A stretch of 64,000 nt of DNA, from positions 104,444 to 168,443 of the forward strand of contig NZ_APNK01000005.1 in NCBI RefSeq assembly GCF_000732535.1. The letters are read 5' to 3'. The notes beneath the pieces are model-generated. The model was not told the origin of the DNA and did not search any database. It saw nothing but the letters and a program-made list of their open reading frames with translations. A program made the position numbers and the translations under genes. This DNA comes from Salinisphaera hydrothermalis C41B8 (lineage in GTDB: Bacteria > Pseudomonadota > Gammaproteobacteria > Nevskiales > Salinisphaeraceae). This document shows positions 1 through 7,460 of the stretch, one piece after another; the stretch's first letter is position 1, and the number at the start of each line of letters is the position of its first letter.

Positions 1-1066
1 CCGGGTCCTCGGCCCGCAGCTCGACCATTTTCTGCACGCGATCATCCAGGCTGCGACGCTTTTCCTGCGCAGCCGCCTGCACGCCCGCCGCGGCATCCCG
101 GAACATGAGCATCTGCCCGTCCCGTTCGGTTCCGGCGTCGGAATGGTCCGTCGGAATCTCGTGCCAGCGCACGTCCAGATCGGGCAGTTCGTAGCCTTCG
201 TCGCTGAATCCGAGATCCGAAGGCTTCTGAACGAACAGCCCCCACGACGCAACCCACAGCCAGAACTCTTCTTCCTTGTGCGGATGGATAGTCAGCTGGT
301 CAGCCTTCTCGCTGTTGCGCTTGAAGAACCGGGTCTTGGCCGCCGACACATCCATGACGCCTAGGAATGCCGAATAGGCCAGCAGCTCGATGTAATCGTT
401 CGGCGACGGCGTGGCCGTGGCCACGAGTCGGTACCGGATCGCATCGGAGCGCGTGCGTTCGTTGAGCGTCTTGCGGTCGCCGGCGAACAGGGCCATGAAC
501 TCGCGGAACGTCTTCGTGCCGCCGAAGCCGCGCAGGCAATCCGCTTCATCGAGGCTCGCCGCGTCGAACAACTGCGGATCCAGGCGGCCATCGCGCACGG
601 ATTCGTAGTTCGTCAAATAGATGCCCGGACCGTCGATCTCATCGTTGCGGCGGATGAAGCGAACCGATGGGCGGCGATCGGGTCGGTCGGCATTCCATCG
701 TGCCAACTCGTCGCGCTGCGCATCGGTCACGAACGGATGCTCGCCGGTGCAGAGCGTGTTCGCATCGCGCTTGAACTCTTGCCGGACGCCGAGCGGCGCG
801 ACGATCAGGCCGTACCCTTCGCCGTTGATTTCACCGGCTGCCGCCGCGGCCGCGAGCGTCAGGCGCACCCATTCGATTTCCTGAATCGTCTTGCCGAGAC
901 CGAACGCCTCAAAGAGCGCGCGACAGCCACCGGCGCACGCCCATTGCACAGCGGCGCGCTGGTGCGGCTTGAGCAGCGGATTGATATCGGCGTCGTCAAT
1001 CTGGAATCCAACGCTCTTGGCGATCTCTACTTTCGAGCGCAGGAAGTCGTTGTAATCAATGCTCAT
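1..1066 (-). CDS. Phage DEAD-box/SNF2-like helicase, C-terminus cut by window edge
   Basis: Reading leftwards from the ATG at 1066, the frame stays open to base 1, giving about 355 residues of an incomplete protein. A Walker A motif GLGKT lies at about residues 56-60, a literal DEAD box at about 173-176 and a TATPSP motif III at about 217-222. This is the helicase superfamily II core layout, seen in phage SNF2-like helicases often found beside DNA-modification genes. The start overlaps the stop of the preceding gene by ATGA. It is the last visible gene of the leftward early operon. A role in phage replication or recombination is inferred; the missing C-terminal half would hold the second helicase domain. 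Confidence 0.75.
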   Translation of the reverse strand, partial: MSIDYNDFLRSKVEIAKSVGFQIDDADINPLLKPHQRAAVQWACAGGCRALFEAFGLGKTIQEIEWVRLTLAAAAAAGEINGEGYGLIVAPLGVRQEFKRDANTLCTGEHPFVTDAQRDELARWNADRPDRRPSVRFIRRNDEIDGPGIYLTNYESVRDGRLDPQLFDAASLDEADCLRGFGGTKTFREFMALFAGDRKTLNERTRSDAIRYRLVATATPSPNDYIELLAYSAFLGVMDVSAAKTRFFKRNSEKADQLTIHPHKEEEFWLWVASWGLFVQKPSDLGFSDEGYELPDLDVRWHEIPTDHSDAGTERDGQMLMFRDAAAGVQAAAQEKRRSLDDRVQKMVELRAEDP

Positions 1067-1575
1067 GCCCGGCCTCGCTTCCATAGCGCCACAACGAACA
1101 GCGGCACGAGCAGCAACAGCAGCCACTGGCTTGGCTCCGGCGTCTCGGTCACCGGCCGTTTGTCGTGCCACTGGATGGTCGGCTGAGCGATCGGACGCGA
1201 TACCCGCGTGTCGTAGTGCTCGAACACCGGCAACGGCGCGTCGATGATCGATCGCGTGACCCATTCAGGAATACTGGGCGCGGCGTACTGCGTGATATCG
1301 GCGCCCGGCGTATGCACGTGCTGGATCAGGCCGAGCGGGCCGGACTCCTGCAATGCGGATAGCGTCGGCGCGTCGTCGTATGGCGTCCACGCGGGCCAGT
1401 AATCGACAACCTGCCGCCCGTGGCCACAGTTGACTTGCTGGACGGCATGGCCGGCAGTGTTGATCGCTACGCAGTCGCCGTTGTTTACGATGTGTGGGGC
1501 GCGCGGCATGAGCCAGATTGCGGCCAGGATCAGGACGGCCAGGATGGCGAATCCAAGGATTCCTAGAACTTTCAT
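1063..1575 (-). CDS. Phage two-span membrane protein, function unknown
   Basis: This 170-residue protein has an N-terminal hydrophobic helix (about residues 4-24), a polar middle of some 120 residues with two cysteines, and a second hydrophobic helix near the C-terminus (about 148-164) followed by a basic tail. The middle part would lie outside the cytoplasm if the termini are inside. It overlaps both neighbours by ATGA, so it is translationally coupled within the leftward operon. I do not recognise a family. A lysis or superinfection-exclusion role is possible but unsupported. Confidence 0.65.
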   Translation of the reverse strand: MKVLGILGFAILAVLILAAIWLMPRAPHIVNNGDCVAINTAGHAVQQVNCGHGRQVVDYWPAWTPYDDAPTLSALQESGPLGLIQHVHTPGADITQYAAPSIPEWVTRSIIDAPLPVFEHYDTRVSRPIAQPTIQWHDKRPVTETPEPSQWLLLLLVPLFVVALWKRGRA

Positions 1576-2009
1576 GCCGCCACCTCGTATTCATCAAACA
1601 CGTTGGCCGCACGCTCGCTCCACTCAACGCCGTGATCGGCGCCGAAGGCCTGGATGATGTCGAGCAAGTCGATGAACTCGCGCTTCCGCAGATTGCGGCT
1701 TGATCCTCCGAGCACGACGAAGCCGCCGTTGATGCCCGGCACCGCGTCCTGTCCTTTCAGAGCAGCCACGAAGATCTGTTTCCAGTCCTCTTTTTTCAGG
1801 TACCGGCCGTGCCACTCGACCTGCTCGGCGATATCACTGCAGCAAGCCCAGAGCTTTGCGTTCTGATCAAGCGTGCGCTTGTCCTCATGCGGCCGGACGA
1901 CGATCTCCCATACCCTCTCGCCGCCGGTCACGATCCGGTCGACGACCTGATGGGCATAGCGACGTTGGGGCTCGCCGGTGATGCGGATGGTTCGGGTGTC
2001 GGTGCTCAC
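1572..2009 (-). CDS. ninB: NinB-like phage recombination protein
   Basis: The 145 residues match the NinB (lambda Orf) family in length and pattern, with the typical stretch around residues 35-75 (RTLDQNAKLWACCSDIAEQV, then WHGRYLKKEDWKQIFVAAL). NinB/Orf of lambda is a recombination mediator that binds SSB and single-stranded DNA and substitutes for RecFOR functions. The gene sits downstream of the O and P replication genes, as in lambda. The ATG at 2009 overlaps the preceding small ORF and the stop overlaps the next gene, which supports the start choice. Confidence 0.85.
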   Translation of the reverse strand: MSTDTRTIRITGEPQRRYAHQVVDRIVTGGERVWEIVVRPHEDKRTLDQNAKLWACCSDIAEQVEWHGRYLKKEDWKQIFVAALKGQDAVPGINGGFVVLGGSSRNLRKREFIDLLDIIQAFGADHGVEWSERAANVFDEYEVAA

Positions 2010-2125
2010 GATTCGCCCCTGTCCGGCCGGTATTTGTTTTGATGCACGCGGCGCTTCCGCGTCCGGCGCTCGCCCGGCCGCTTACCGGTGGCCATATCCA
2101 CCACGCGGCGGTTCTGCTTACTCAT
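2006..2125 (-). CDS. Small basic phage protein (39 aa)
   Basis: A 39-residue lysine- and arginine-rich protein starts at the ATG at 2125 (MSKQNRRVVDMATGKRPGER...). It is joined by ATGA overlaps to the genes on both sides, the best evidence that it is translated. No domain is recognisable; the charge suggests nucleic-acid contact. A longer upstream start in the same frame would run deep into the neighbouring gene and is less likely. Confidence 0.5.
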   Translation of the reverse strand: MSKQNRRVVDMATGKRPGERRTRKRRVHQNKYRPDRGES

Positions 2126-2403
2126 GCCTGCTCCGTCAGTCGAACACCGGCGTGGTAGAGATCGTCCTCGAGCGCGCCGGCGGTAATGCGGCAGTCGTAG
2201 ATGCCGACAAAGCAATCGCCGTACTGGTCCCGATAATCGGAATAGCGAGACGAATTGATGTTGATCTTCGTGACACCGCGCTCGGGAATCGCGAACAGAG
2301 CGCAAGGCTTCGTGAGCCCGCCCTTCCGGATCCGACGGACCAGGTCGCCAAATTCGTTCACCGGCAACTCGGTCACCTTCGTTTGAGACTTACGTGCTGC
2401 CAT
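2122..2403 (-). CDS. Hypothetical phage protein (93 aa)
   Basis: The 93-residue product begins MAARKSQTKVTELPVNEFGD at the ATG at 2403. It has a basic N-terminus and a mixed alpha/beta-looking body with two cysteines. It overlaps the end of the P-like gene by 14 bases and the next small gene by four. I do not recognise the family. Its place between P and ninB corresponds to the variable nin-like region of lambdoid phages. Confidence 0.6.
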   Translation of the reverse strand: MAARKSQTKVTELPVNEFGDLVRRIRKGGLTKPCALFAIPERGVTKININSSRYSDYRDQYGDCFVGIYDCRITAGALEDDLYHAGVRLTEQA

Positions 2404-3061
2404 GACTCTCCTCCTGGGCCAGATCGAAACGTTCGGTAGCCAGGCGCCGGCGCATCTCGGCCGCGAGTTCGCGCTGGCGTTCTGCCGGCGGGGCCGGCGG
2501 CTGTTTCTGCGGAAGCGCTTTGTGCAGCTTCGGGAACTCGAAACCCTCACGGGCCTTGATCAATGCCGCGTCATATTCGCGGGCAAACCGCCGACGTGCC
2601 TCAGTCGCATTCATCTGATCGAATGCGTGCTGGCATCGCCCGCGCGCCCACGCGACGGCCGGATGCGAATATTCCCGTTTAGTCGCCTCGGCATAGGCCT
2701 CATCGAGCGGCGGCATGCCGAAATCGGCATATCCGGGCAGACACAGTTCGCGAAACTCGGCGGCACCCGGCGGCCACCAGTTGTGGGCACGCAGGTACCG
2801 CGGCAACCGATCGATGCCGCGTTGCAGGTCATCGAAACCCAGCCCCGAAAGTCGCTCGGCCCAGACCGCAGAGACCGCGCGGCGCGAACGTTGATCGGGC
2901 ATGGTCGAGGTGAACTTGTGGCCGCACTCCGCCCCGAGACGCGTGAACAGGTCACCGATAGTCTGTTGCGACTGTGGCTCCGCACGACGATTAGTCGCGG
3001 CCGAAGTCGGCGTAGAATCCAGCAACACCCGGCTGGTCACGCTCTGAATCGGTTCCGGCAT
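2390..3061 (-). CDS. Phage replication protein P-like helicase loader
   Basis: The 223-residue protein fits the lambda P family, which delivers the host DnaB helicase to the phage origin complex. Recognisable features are the central LPRYLRAHNWWPPGAAEFRELC segment, which corresponds to the conserved proline-rich WPP/PTP-type region, and a position directly after an O-like gene. The start at 3061 is preferred over an upstream ATG at 3106 because GGAGG lies just upstream. The gene overlaps the 3' end of O by about 70 bases in another frame. A C-terminal proline/glutamine-rich linker precedes a charged helix. Confidence 0.75.
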   Translation of the reverse strand: MPEPIQSVTSRVLLDSTPTSAATNRRAEPQSQQTIGDLFTRLGAECGHKFTSTMPDQRSRRAVSAVWAERLSGLGFDDLQRGIDRLPRYLRAHNWWPPGAAEFRELCLPGYADFGMPPLDEAYAEATKREYSHPAVAWARGRCQHAFDQMNATEARRRFAREYDAALIKAREGFEFPKLHKALPQKQPPAPPAERQRELAAEMRRRLATERFDLAQEESHGST

Positions 3062-3875
3062 CGGATCCTCCCTGGCCTTTGGGCGGCCGTGAGAAATTCG
3101 CGACACGAGCGCTCTTCAGCGCCTGCTGCGCCGTCTCAAGCTCGGTCGCCATCTGGTTGACGAAATTGCGGTAATAGGCGGGCTGGCCTGGACGGCCGCC
3201 GTTTTTCGCGTGGGCGGCTGCGATTGCGTCGTCAACCAGCCACGTCGGCAGTTGCCGCTGCACCCAGTCGCGAAATAGGCCCATCGAGGCAACGCTCATG
3301 ACCTCGCTCATGGCATAGCCGTAGTGGTGCATGAGGTGATTACCCCACTCGGCAACCGTGGCTGGGACGTGCGTCGCTTGCTCGTTCGACGCGTCCGCGC
3401 GCGTTGGTTCGGTACGGTACGGTGGGTATAACGGGTCGGGTGAACCCCCGTTCGGGGTTTCCGACCTCTGTGTTCGGGGTTTTTCGACAAACCCCGAACC
3501 TTGTTCGGGGTTATTTCCACGAACGCTGTTCGGGGTTTGATCTTCTAAACCATGAACAGGATTCGCCCTTTCCCTGACTGCCAAATCCAGCTCGGCAATC
3601 GGGCAACGGTATCGATTGGTGACATGGCGACCGCCGCCACCGACCCTGACGCGCTCGAACCAGAAGACGCCATCGATCTCTCTCGACTCGATACGGCGGA
3701 GGATCTTCTGGATGCCGCGCTCACTCATGCAACATCGACGGGCCAGACGTGCCACGCCTGGAAATATATTGTCCCCATCTGCGTTTGCCTCGTCCGCAAG
3801 CGCAAGCGCCACCAGTTTCTCGGCGCCGCCATATGGGTAGTTATCGAGGATGAATCCAGTCACCTTGGCGCTCAT
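2991..3875 (-). CDS. Phage replication initiator O-like protein
   Basis: This 294-residue protein has a winged-helix N-terminus of about 95 residues (VARLARRCCMSERGIQKILRR resembles the recognition helix of phage O and plasmid initiators). A low-complexity middle (about 110-165) follows, then a C-terminal domain likely to contact the P loader. The middle segment is low-complexity because the DNA there is built of repeats, annotated separately as the likely origin. An origin within the initiator gene is the lambda arrangement. The next gene, a P-like loader, overlaps its 3' end. Confidence 0.8.
   Translation of the reverse strand: MSAKVTGFILDNYPYGGAEKLVALALADEANADGDNIFPGVARLARRCCMSERGIQKILRRIESREIDGVFWFERVRVGGGGRHVTNRYRCPIAELDLAVRERANPVHGLEDQTPNSVRGNNPEQGSGFVEKPRTQRSETPNGGSPDPLYPPYRTEPTRADASNEQATHVPATVAEWGNHLMHHYGYAMSEVMSVASMGLFRDWVQRQLPTWLVDDAIAAAHAKNGGRPGQPAYYRNFVNQMATELETAQQALKSARVANFSRPPKGQGGSDAGTDSERDQPGVAGFYADFGRD
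3442..3538. other. Iteron-like replication origin inside the O-like gene
   Basis: The core GTTCGGGGTT occurs as direct repeats at 3450-3459, 3472-3481, 3503-3512 and 3528-3537, with an inverted copy (AACCCCGAAC) at 3490-3499. A partial inverted match lies near 3442. Start-to-start spacings are 22, 31 and 25 bases. In lambda, four iterons bound by O lie inside the O gene, so position and copy number both match. Binding by the neighbouring O-like protein is inferred. Confidence 0.7.
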
Positions 3876-3884
3876 GTCGTATTG

Positions 3885-4112
3885 CTACTTGCCACCGTGT
3901 TCCGCCGGCCCGGACTTAATGCGCTCAACAACCGCCGCGCACTTCTCGGGATTGCCATCGGCCAGAATCGATAGCTCGCGCCAGTGGTGATCCGCCTTTT
4001 CGCGATGCTGTTGGTACTGCGCTTGCAGCTCCATTGCAGCCGACTGCTCAGCAAGCGCACGCTGCTTGTGGTACGCAATCGCGTCACGTAGCTCCGCGGC
4101 GCTGGGGATCAT
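3885..4112 (-). CDS. Small phage protein (75 aa), unknown
   Basis: The 75-residue product is alpha-helical in appearance, rich in Ala, Gln, Glu and His, with a likely amphipathic or coiled segment (residues 5-45). The ATG at 4112 overlaps the stop of the CII-like gene, and the stop lies nine bases before the O-like start. This tight packing supports translation. No family is recognised. Confidence 0.6.
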   Translation of the reverse strand: MIPSAAELRDAIAYHKQRALAEQSAAMELQAQYQQHREKADHHWRELSILADGNPEKCAAVVERIKSGPAEHGGK

Positions 4113-4444
4113 GACGGGCTCCAGACCCGATTCAGGGGCCGGCTGTATCGCGTGTGCGTCTCGCTGTTCTGCAACGACGACGTGCCGATTTCGGCCATGA
4201 CGACCAGCGACTGGTAGTGCGCCTCGGGCACTTCACGAATCCCCGTGGCTTTAGGCACGACGCGGTAACCCATCAGGTCGAGGAACGCCGCAAGCTTCGA
4301 TAGGCGGATCCCGTATTGATCGCTGAATACGCGGCTCACTGCGGTGCGGTCACCGCCGATGGCTGCCGCGATATCGAGGTCGTCGATGTCGCGACGCTTC
4401 TGGTGCAACGCCTGTGTCAGGCGATCAGGCTCATGTGCCGTCAT
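4109..4444 (-). CDS. CII-like phage transcriptional activator
   Basis: The 111-residue protein has an N-terminal helix-turn-helix region (TQALHQKRRDIDDLDIAAAIG, then DRTAVSRVFSDQYGIRLSKL) resembling phage CII proteins, which activate lysogeny promoters and act as tetramers. The start at 4444 is chosen over one at 4462 because GGAGAAAG lies just upstream. It is the first gene after the Cro-like gene in the leftward operon, the lambda position of cII. The residues after about 65 are not alignable by eye, so its activator role is inferred from context. Confidence 0.65.
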   Translation of the reverse strand: MTAHEPDRLTQALHQKRRDIDDLDIAAAIGGDRTAVSRVFSDQYGIRLSKLAAFLDLMGYRVVPKATGIREVPEAHYQSLVVMAEIGTSSLQNSETHTRYSRPLNRVWSPS

Positions 4445-4578
4445 GTCTTTCTCCTCGAACAACGGGCTCTAGCAGTCGCAAAAACTCACGACAGGAATTG
4501 CGTGCGCTTGCGGGCTCGGCTGACGACCATGGGTTTCATCAAGCCGACGACACCGGACGCGTATCCATGAACCGCAGC

Positions 4579-4842
4579 TCACGCCGACACCCCTTCGATG
4601 GGCTCGACCTCGCGAGTGCGCAGGACGTCTTTTGTCCAGCGACGCGACCGATCCGGATTGGCGTTGGCCATGTCGCAGATGGTTGCCGCGTAGTTGGTCT
4701 CGCCGGTCCATTCCGTGCGCGGCAGACCAACGCGCGTCCACTTGAAGACCGTCGGCTGGTGAAGATTGAGCGCCCTGGCGACCGCCGTTTGACCACCCGC
4801 CTCTCTCACGGCCTGCGTAACGATGGGGTTGTGCGTATTCAT
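4579..4842 (-). CDS. YdaS/Cro-like phage repressor
   Basis: The 87-residue protein carries a compact helix-turn-helix (AVREAGGQTAVARALNLHQP, then TVFKWTRVGLPRTEW) typical of the YdaS/Cro group, in which the protein opposes CI and favours lytic growth. It is divergently transcribed from the LexA-like repressor gene, with a shared promoter/operator region of about 85 bases. It is the promoter-proximal gene of the O-P operon. The assignment to the Cro role rests on both motif and position. Confidence 0.75.
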   Translation of the reverse strand: MNTHNPIVTQAVREAGGQTAVARALNLHQPTVFKWTRVGLPRTEWTGETNYAATICDMANANPDRSRRWTKDVLRTREVEPIEGVSA

Positions 4843-4868
4843 GACATCTCACGTATTGGCTACCCTCG

Positions 4869-4896
4869 ATAATAACCGATAGTGATCGTCTTGCAA
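4869..4896 (-). promoter_or_regulatory. Leftward lytic promoter with repressor operator
   Basis: On the minus strand TTGCAA (4891-4896) and TATTAT (4869-4874) are separated by 16 bases and precede the Cro-like gene. The spacer contains ACTATCGGTTATT (4871-4883 read on the minus strand), which recurs in front of the rightward early operon. The overlap of operator and -10 box would let CI block transcription. Confidence 0.7.
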
Positions 4897-4926
4897 TCCC
4901 CCAAAGTAATTTCTGCGACGCACACA

Positions 4927-5655
4927 ATGGGGTCCGACCCCGGAAAACCTTCGAGACGGCGCGTGGCAGATCCCCAATTCGCTCAACGCTTTCGTCAGGC
5001 TTGCAACGAGCAAGGCATCAAGACGACGCAAAAAGCGCTGGCCGCTTACTTCGGCGTGAGCGAGATCACTGCGCGCAATTGGTGGCACGGCGAAAAACTG
5101 CCGGGCATGAATAACGCCCGGAAGGCCGCCGAAAAACTCGACGTCAACGTCGAATGGCTACTCTCCGGACGTGGTCCGCGTTACGCTTCGTTGCCTGATA
5201 CAACGAACGTGCGAGGGGACAATGTTCGACCAGTGCAGGCGCCGTTTCAGAGTGCGCCTATCGTGAGTTGGGCCAACGCAGGGAACTGGGCCGAAGTCGT
5301 CGACTCATACGAGCCCGGCGACGCGGAGCACTGGTACCCAATCCCGCCGAACGTGAAGTGCAGTGCCTCGTCGTTCTGGACCGAAGTCCAGGGGCGCAGC
5401 ATGATCAACACGACTGGCGGGCGGAGTTACCCGCCCGGCTCGTACATTCTGGTGGATCCGGAACTTCGCGATGCTGTGGTCGGGAACCTGGTATTGGCGC
5501 GTCTGGATGACACGCACGAGGTCACGTTCAAACGTCTGAACGTCGAGAACGGCCGCTACTACCTTGAGCCGCTGAACACCCAGTATTCGATCATCGAAAT
5601 TGACACCCCCGCTCAGATTATCGGCACCGTCCTGATCGCGATCGTGGCGGCCTGA
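4927..5655 (+). CDS. LexA-like CI phage repressor (S24 peptidase)
   Basis: The 242-residue repressor has an N-terminal helix-turn-helix (about residues 31-60, KTTQKALAAYFGVSEITARN) and a C-terminal S24 self-cleavage domain. The likely cleavage site is Ala118-Gly119, the catalytic serine Ser158 (in VQGRSMI) and the lysine Lys202 (in VTFKRL). Such repressors hold the prophage silent and cleave themselves when RecA is activated, so the prophage is probably SOS-inducible. The ATG at 4927 is chosen; an in-frame GTG at 4882 would start inside the operator. No strong ribosome site precedes it, so the message may be nearly leaderless. Confidence 0.88.
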   Translation: MGSDPGKPSRRRVADPQFAQRFRQACNEQGIKTTQKALAAYFGVSEITARNWWHGEKLPGMNNARKAAEKLDVNVEWLLSGRGPRYASLPDTTNVRGDNVRPVQAPFQSAPIVSWANAGNWAEVVDSYEPGDAEHWYPIPPNVKCSASSFWTEVQGRSMINTTGGRSYPPGSYILVDPELRDAVVGNLVLARLDDTHEVTFKRLNVENGRYYLEPLNTQYSIIEIDTPAQIIGTVLIAIVAA

Positions 5656-5656
5656 G

Positions 5657-6007
5657 CTATTTGCCCCTCAGGTGCCCGACGAGCTTGGCACCGGCAATAG
5701 CCAGTGCATCAGTCGGATGCTGTCGGCAGTAATTTGTGACCCAGTGGACCATGCCGCTGGAATCCGTCTGCCTCATATCGCGAACAAAAAAGCTCAAGCC
5801 CGATACGTAACCAAGAAGCCATTGGCCTTCCTGATACTTAGCTGAGGTATTCGGGTGGTCGCCTGCCCAGTTGTCGGTCCATTCCCCACATGAGTCCGAG
5901 CCAATTCCATAAACTACGTAATTCGCGGATTGCGGCGAGTCTGAAAACGCCGGCTGAGCGACGATAGCTAGCGCGATAGCCGCGCCCCAAAGAGCTTTGT
6001 TAACCAT
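5657..6007 (-). CDS. Secreted Rap1a/Tai-like small protein, probable prophage cargo gene
   Basis: A clear signal peptide (MVNKALWGAAIALAIVAQPAFS) precedes a mature part of about 94 residues with two cysteines. The pattern W-x3-GY-x2-G near residue 63, followed by NYCRQHP, resembles Rap1a/Tai-type periplasmic proteins, some of which are immunity proteins of type VI effectors. The gene faces CI: the two stop codons are one base apart. It is opposite to the adjacent early operon, a typical place for lysogenic cargo. The family call is by eye only; another small periplasmic family is possible. Confidence 0.6.
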   Translation of the reverse strand: MVNKALWGAAIALAIVAQPAFSDSPQSANYVVYGIGSDSCGEWTDNWAGDHPNTSAKYQEGQWLLGYVSGLSFFVRDMRQTDSSGMVHWVTNYCRQHPTDALAIAGAKLVGHLRGK

Positions 6008-6069
6008 CTAAATCCCCCCGTGCAAGAGCCTAAAACTCTGCCGCAGACGAGTTGTACCCGCAATAAATT

Positions 6070-6110
6070 ACTATCGGTTATTGACTTAGAGAATCACTAA
6101 TGGTTATTGT
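6070..6110 (+). promoter_or_regulatory. Rightward early promoter with two repressor operators
   Basis: TTGACT (6081-6086) and TATTGT (6105-6110) form a promoter with an 18-base spacer upstream of the recombination operon. Two copies of the operator core lie across it: ACTATCGGTTATTG at 6070-6083 and ACTAATGGTTATTG at 6096-6109, 26 bases apart. The first is identical over 13 bases to the operator before the Cro-like gene. Confidence 0.7.
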
Positions 6111-6284
6111 TGATCTCGACAGCACAACGCAGCCAGCAGGGACGAGAGACGAGCCGTTGCCCCTGGCGCACACCGAGACTCAAGTGGCGTTGCTGATCGA
6201 AGCCAAAGGCCAAGAGCCACCGGCGACGTTCAGGGCTGTGAGGAGGCGGGATTGATCCCGTTAACACGCGAACCAGAGCGACAC

Positions 6285-6398
6285 ATGAACCATCAAGTCG
6301 AAACATTACTCCGTGCTACAGCGTGGCTGGTCGTGCCCGCTCTGGGTATCGCGATTGATTACTGGATCGTTCAGGGCCTGGTGGCCCTGATCGGATGA
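6285..6398 (+). CDS. Tiny phage membrane protein (37 aa)
   Basis: The frame from the ATG at 6285 encodes 37 residues, MNHQVETLLR followed by a hydrophobic stretch (AWLVVPALGIAIDYWIVQGL) long enough to cross the membrane. It is the first plausible gene behind the rightward early promoter and ends eight bases before the next start. The assignment rests on reading-frame position and hydrophobicity; function is unknown. Confidence 0.45.
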   Translation: MNHQVETLLRATAWLVVPALGIAIDYWIVQGLVALIG

Positions 6399-6406
6399 GG
6401 GGAGAC

Positions 6407-6649
6407 ATGACGGCACTGGAACAACAAGTCGCGGCCGATCCACAGCGAGCCGCTGTGGCGCTGCACAACCTGCACTCGGCGATCGAAGGGCTGCTATCGG
6501 CAGCCGACGCGATCGAAGCCAAAGAAGCACAGGCCGCGGCGACGGCGTTCGCCACGCTGCATATCACGCTGTCGGAACAGCGATTCCCGGCTTTGAACCA
6601 TGACCCCAAGCAATCGGCGAATGATCGTCGACCGGAGGTGATCCTGTGA
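6407..6649 (+). CDS. Small helical phage protein (80 aa)
   Basis: The ATG at 6407 is preceded by GAGGGGAG and is preferred over an in-frame ATG at 6395. The 80-residue product is strongly alanine-rich and helical (ALEQQVAADPQRAAVALHNL). It overlaps the next gene by four bases. No family is recognised; helical bundles of this type are common in phage early regions. Confidence 0.6.
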   Translation: MTALEQQVAADPQRAAVALHNLHSAIEGLLSAADAIEAKEAQAAATAFATLHITLSEQRFPALNHDPKQSANDRRPEVIL

Positions 6650-7161
6650 GCGTCGTCGTATCCAAACCAAAACTGACGCCGTCCGAAGCGCAAAACCCGG
6701 GGCCCGCTCTGTGGATGCAGGATCGTGCGCCCAGTCTCGCAACGTGCGCCGAGACCGGCCGTCCGTGCGGCCAATGCCCGCGCCGCGCTATTGATCGATC
6801 GCCTGCCGACGGATACCAGCACTGCATGCGCGTGACGATGCAATGCGAGAACTGCAAAAGCAGATATCCGTTGATCGATCGCATGACGCCTGACGAATTG
6901 CGAGAGCACGCCCCGGACTGCTCGGACGAGATTTATCGCGCGTCGATTGCGGCTCATCAGGTCGTGCCCGACACGAGCTATACGGCCGATCTGATCCGCG
7001 CCGCCGCCGACAGCACCTACATGCGATCGCTGTGCCGACGACTAATCGACGAGCGCTGGACGTCGACGCCAGAGAAGCGCAGCGAGGTTGCGGCTGCGAT
7101 CGCCGGCGAATTGATTCGGGCAGCTACCACGGTGGTTCGTGAACAGGGGTTGGCACGATGA
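6646..7161 (+). CDS. Cysteine-containing phage early protein (171 aa)
   Basis: The GTG start at 6646 has GGAGG at 6634-6638. The protein holds two CxxC units (CGQCP near residue 42 and CENCK near 67) plus further cysteines, suggesting a metal-binding N-terminal half. The helical C-terminal half has no recognisable domain. It is coupled to both neighbours by four-base overlaps. The function is unknown; DNA or protein binding through the zinc-type motif is a guess. Confidence 0.6.
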   Translation: MSVVVSKPKLTPSEAQNPGPALWMQDRAPSLATCAETGRPCGQCPRRAIDRSPADGYQHCMRVTMQCENCKSRYPLIDRMTPDELREHAPDCSDEIYRASIAAHQVVPDTSYTADLIRAAADSTYMRSLCRRLIDERWTSTPEKRSEVAAAIAGELIRAATTVVREQGLAR

Positions 7162-7364
7162 AACACCCCTACGACAGCGACTACTGGTCCGCCAATCGCC
7201 GCCGGCGCGAGACACGAGACGCCATTGGCGCGGCCATTCTGCTTGCCGTGTTTCTGGTCGCGGTCGTGTTCTGGGTCGGTGCGCATGACCCGCGCGAGCA
7301 GGTGCATCGCGCGCCATCGCCGTGCCAGCAGGTCAATGCGACGCAAGGCTTCTGCCCGCAGTAA
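7158..7364 (+). CDS. Small phage membrane protein (68 aa)
   Basis: The 68-residue protein has a very basic N-terminus (NRRRRETRD), one membrane helix (about residues 23-43, AIGAAILLAVFLVAVVFWVG) and a short tail with two cysteines. The positive N-terminus predicts that it stays inside, leaving the cysteine tail in the periplasm. It is coupled by ATGA to the preceding gene. Confidence 0.55.
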   Translation: MKHPYDSDYWSANRRRRETRDAIGAAILLAVFLVAVVFWVGAHDPREQVHRAPSPCQQVNATQGFCPQ

Positions 7365-7460
7365 TTCACCAGTTTGGCCGGTCCGCAGGCGAGTTAATCC
7401 CCCTTGGCTCGCCGATTCCCCCAAGCGCAGCGGGCCGGCCTTTTTTTGAGGAGATAGATC

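Noticed and set aside
4882..4926. GTG start 15 codons upstream of the CI start
   Set aside because: It falls inside the operator and adds residues outside the repressor fold.
6100..6255. 51-codon frame at the rightward early promoter
   Set aside because: Its ATG lies within the operator and upstream of the predicted transcription start, so it would not be in the message.
7392..7447. Terminator-like GC-rich sequence and T-run before bet
   Set aside because: The hairpin GGCGAG/CTCGCC is not adjacent to the T-run, and the downstream recombination genes need read-through, so it was not called.
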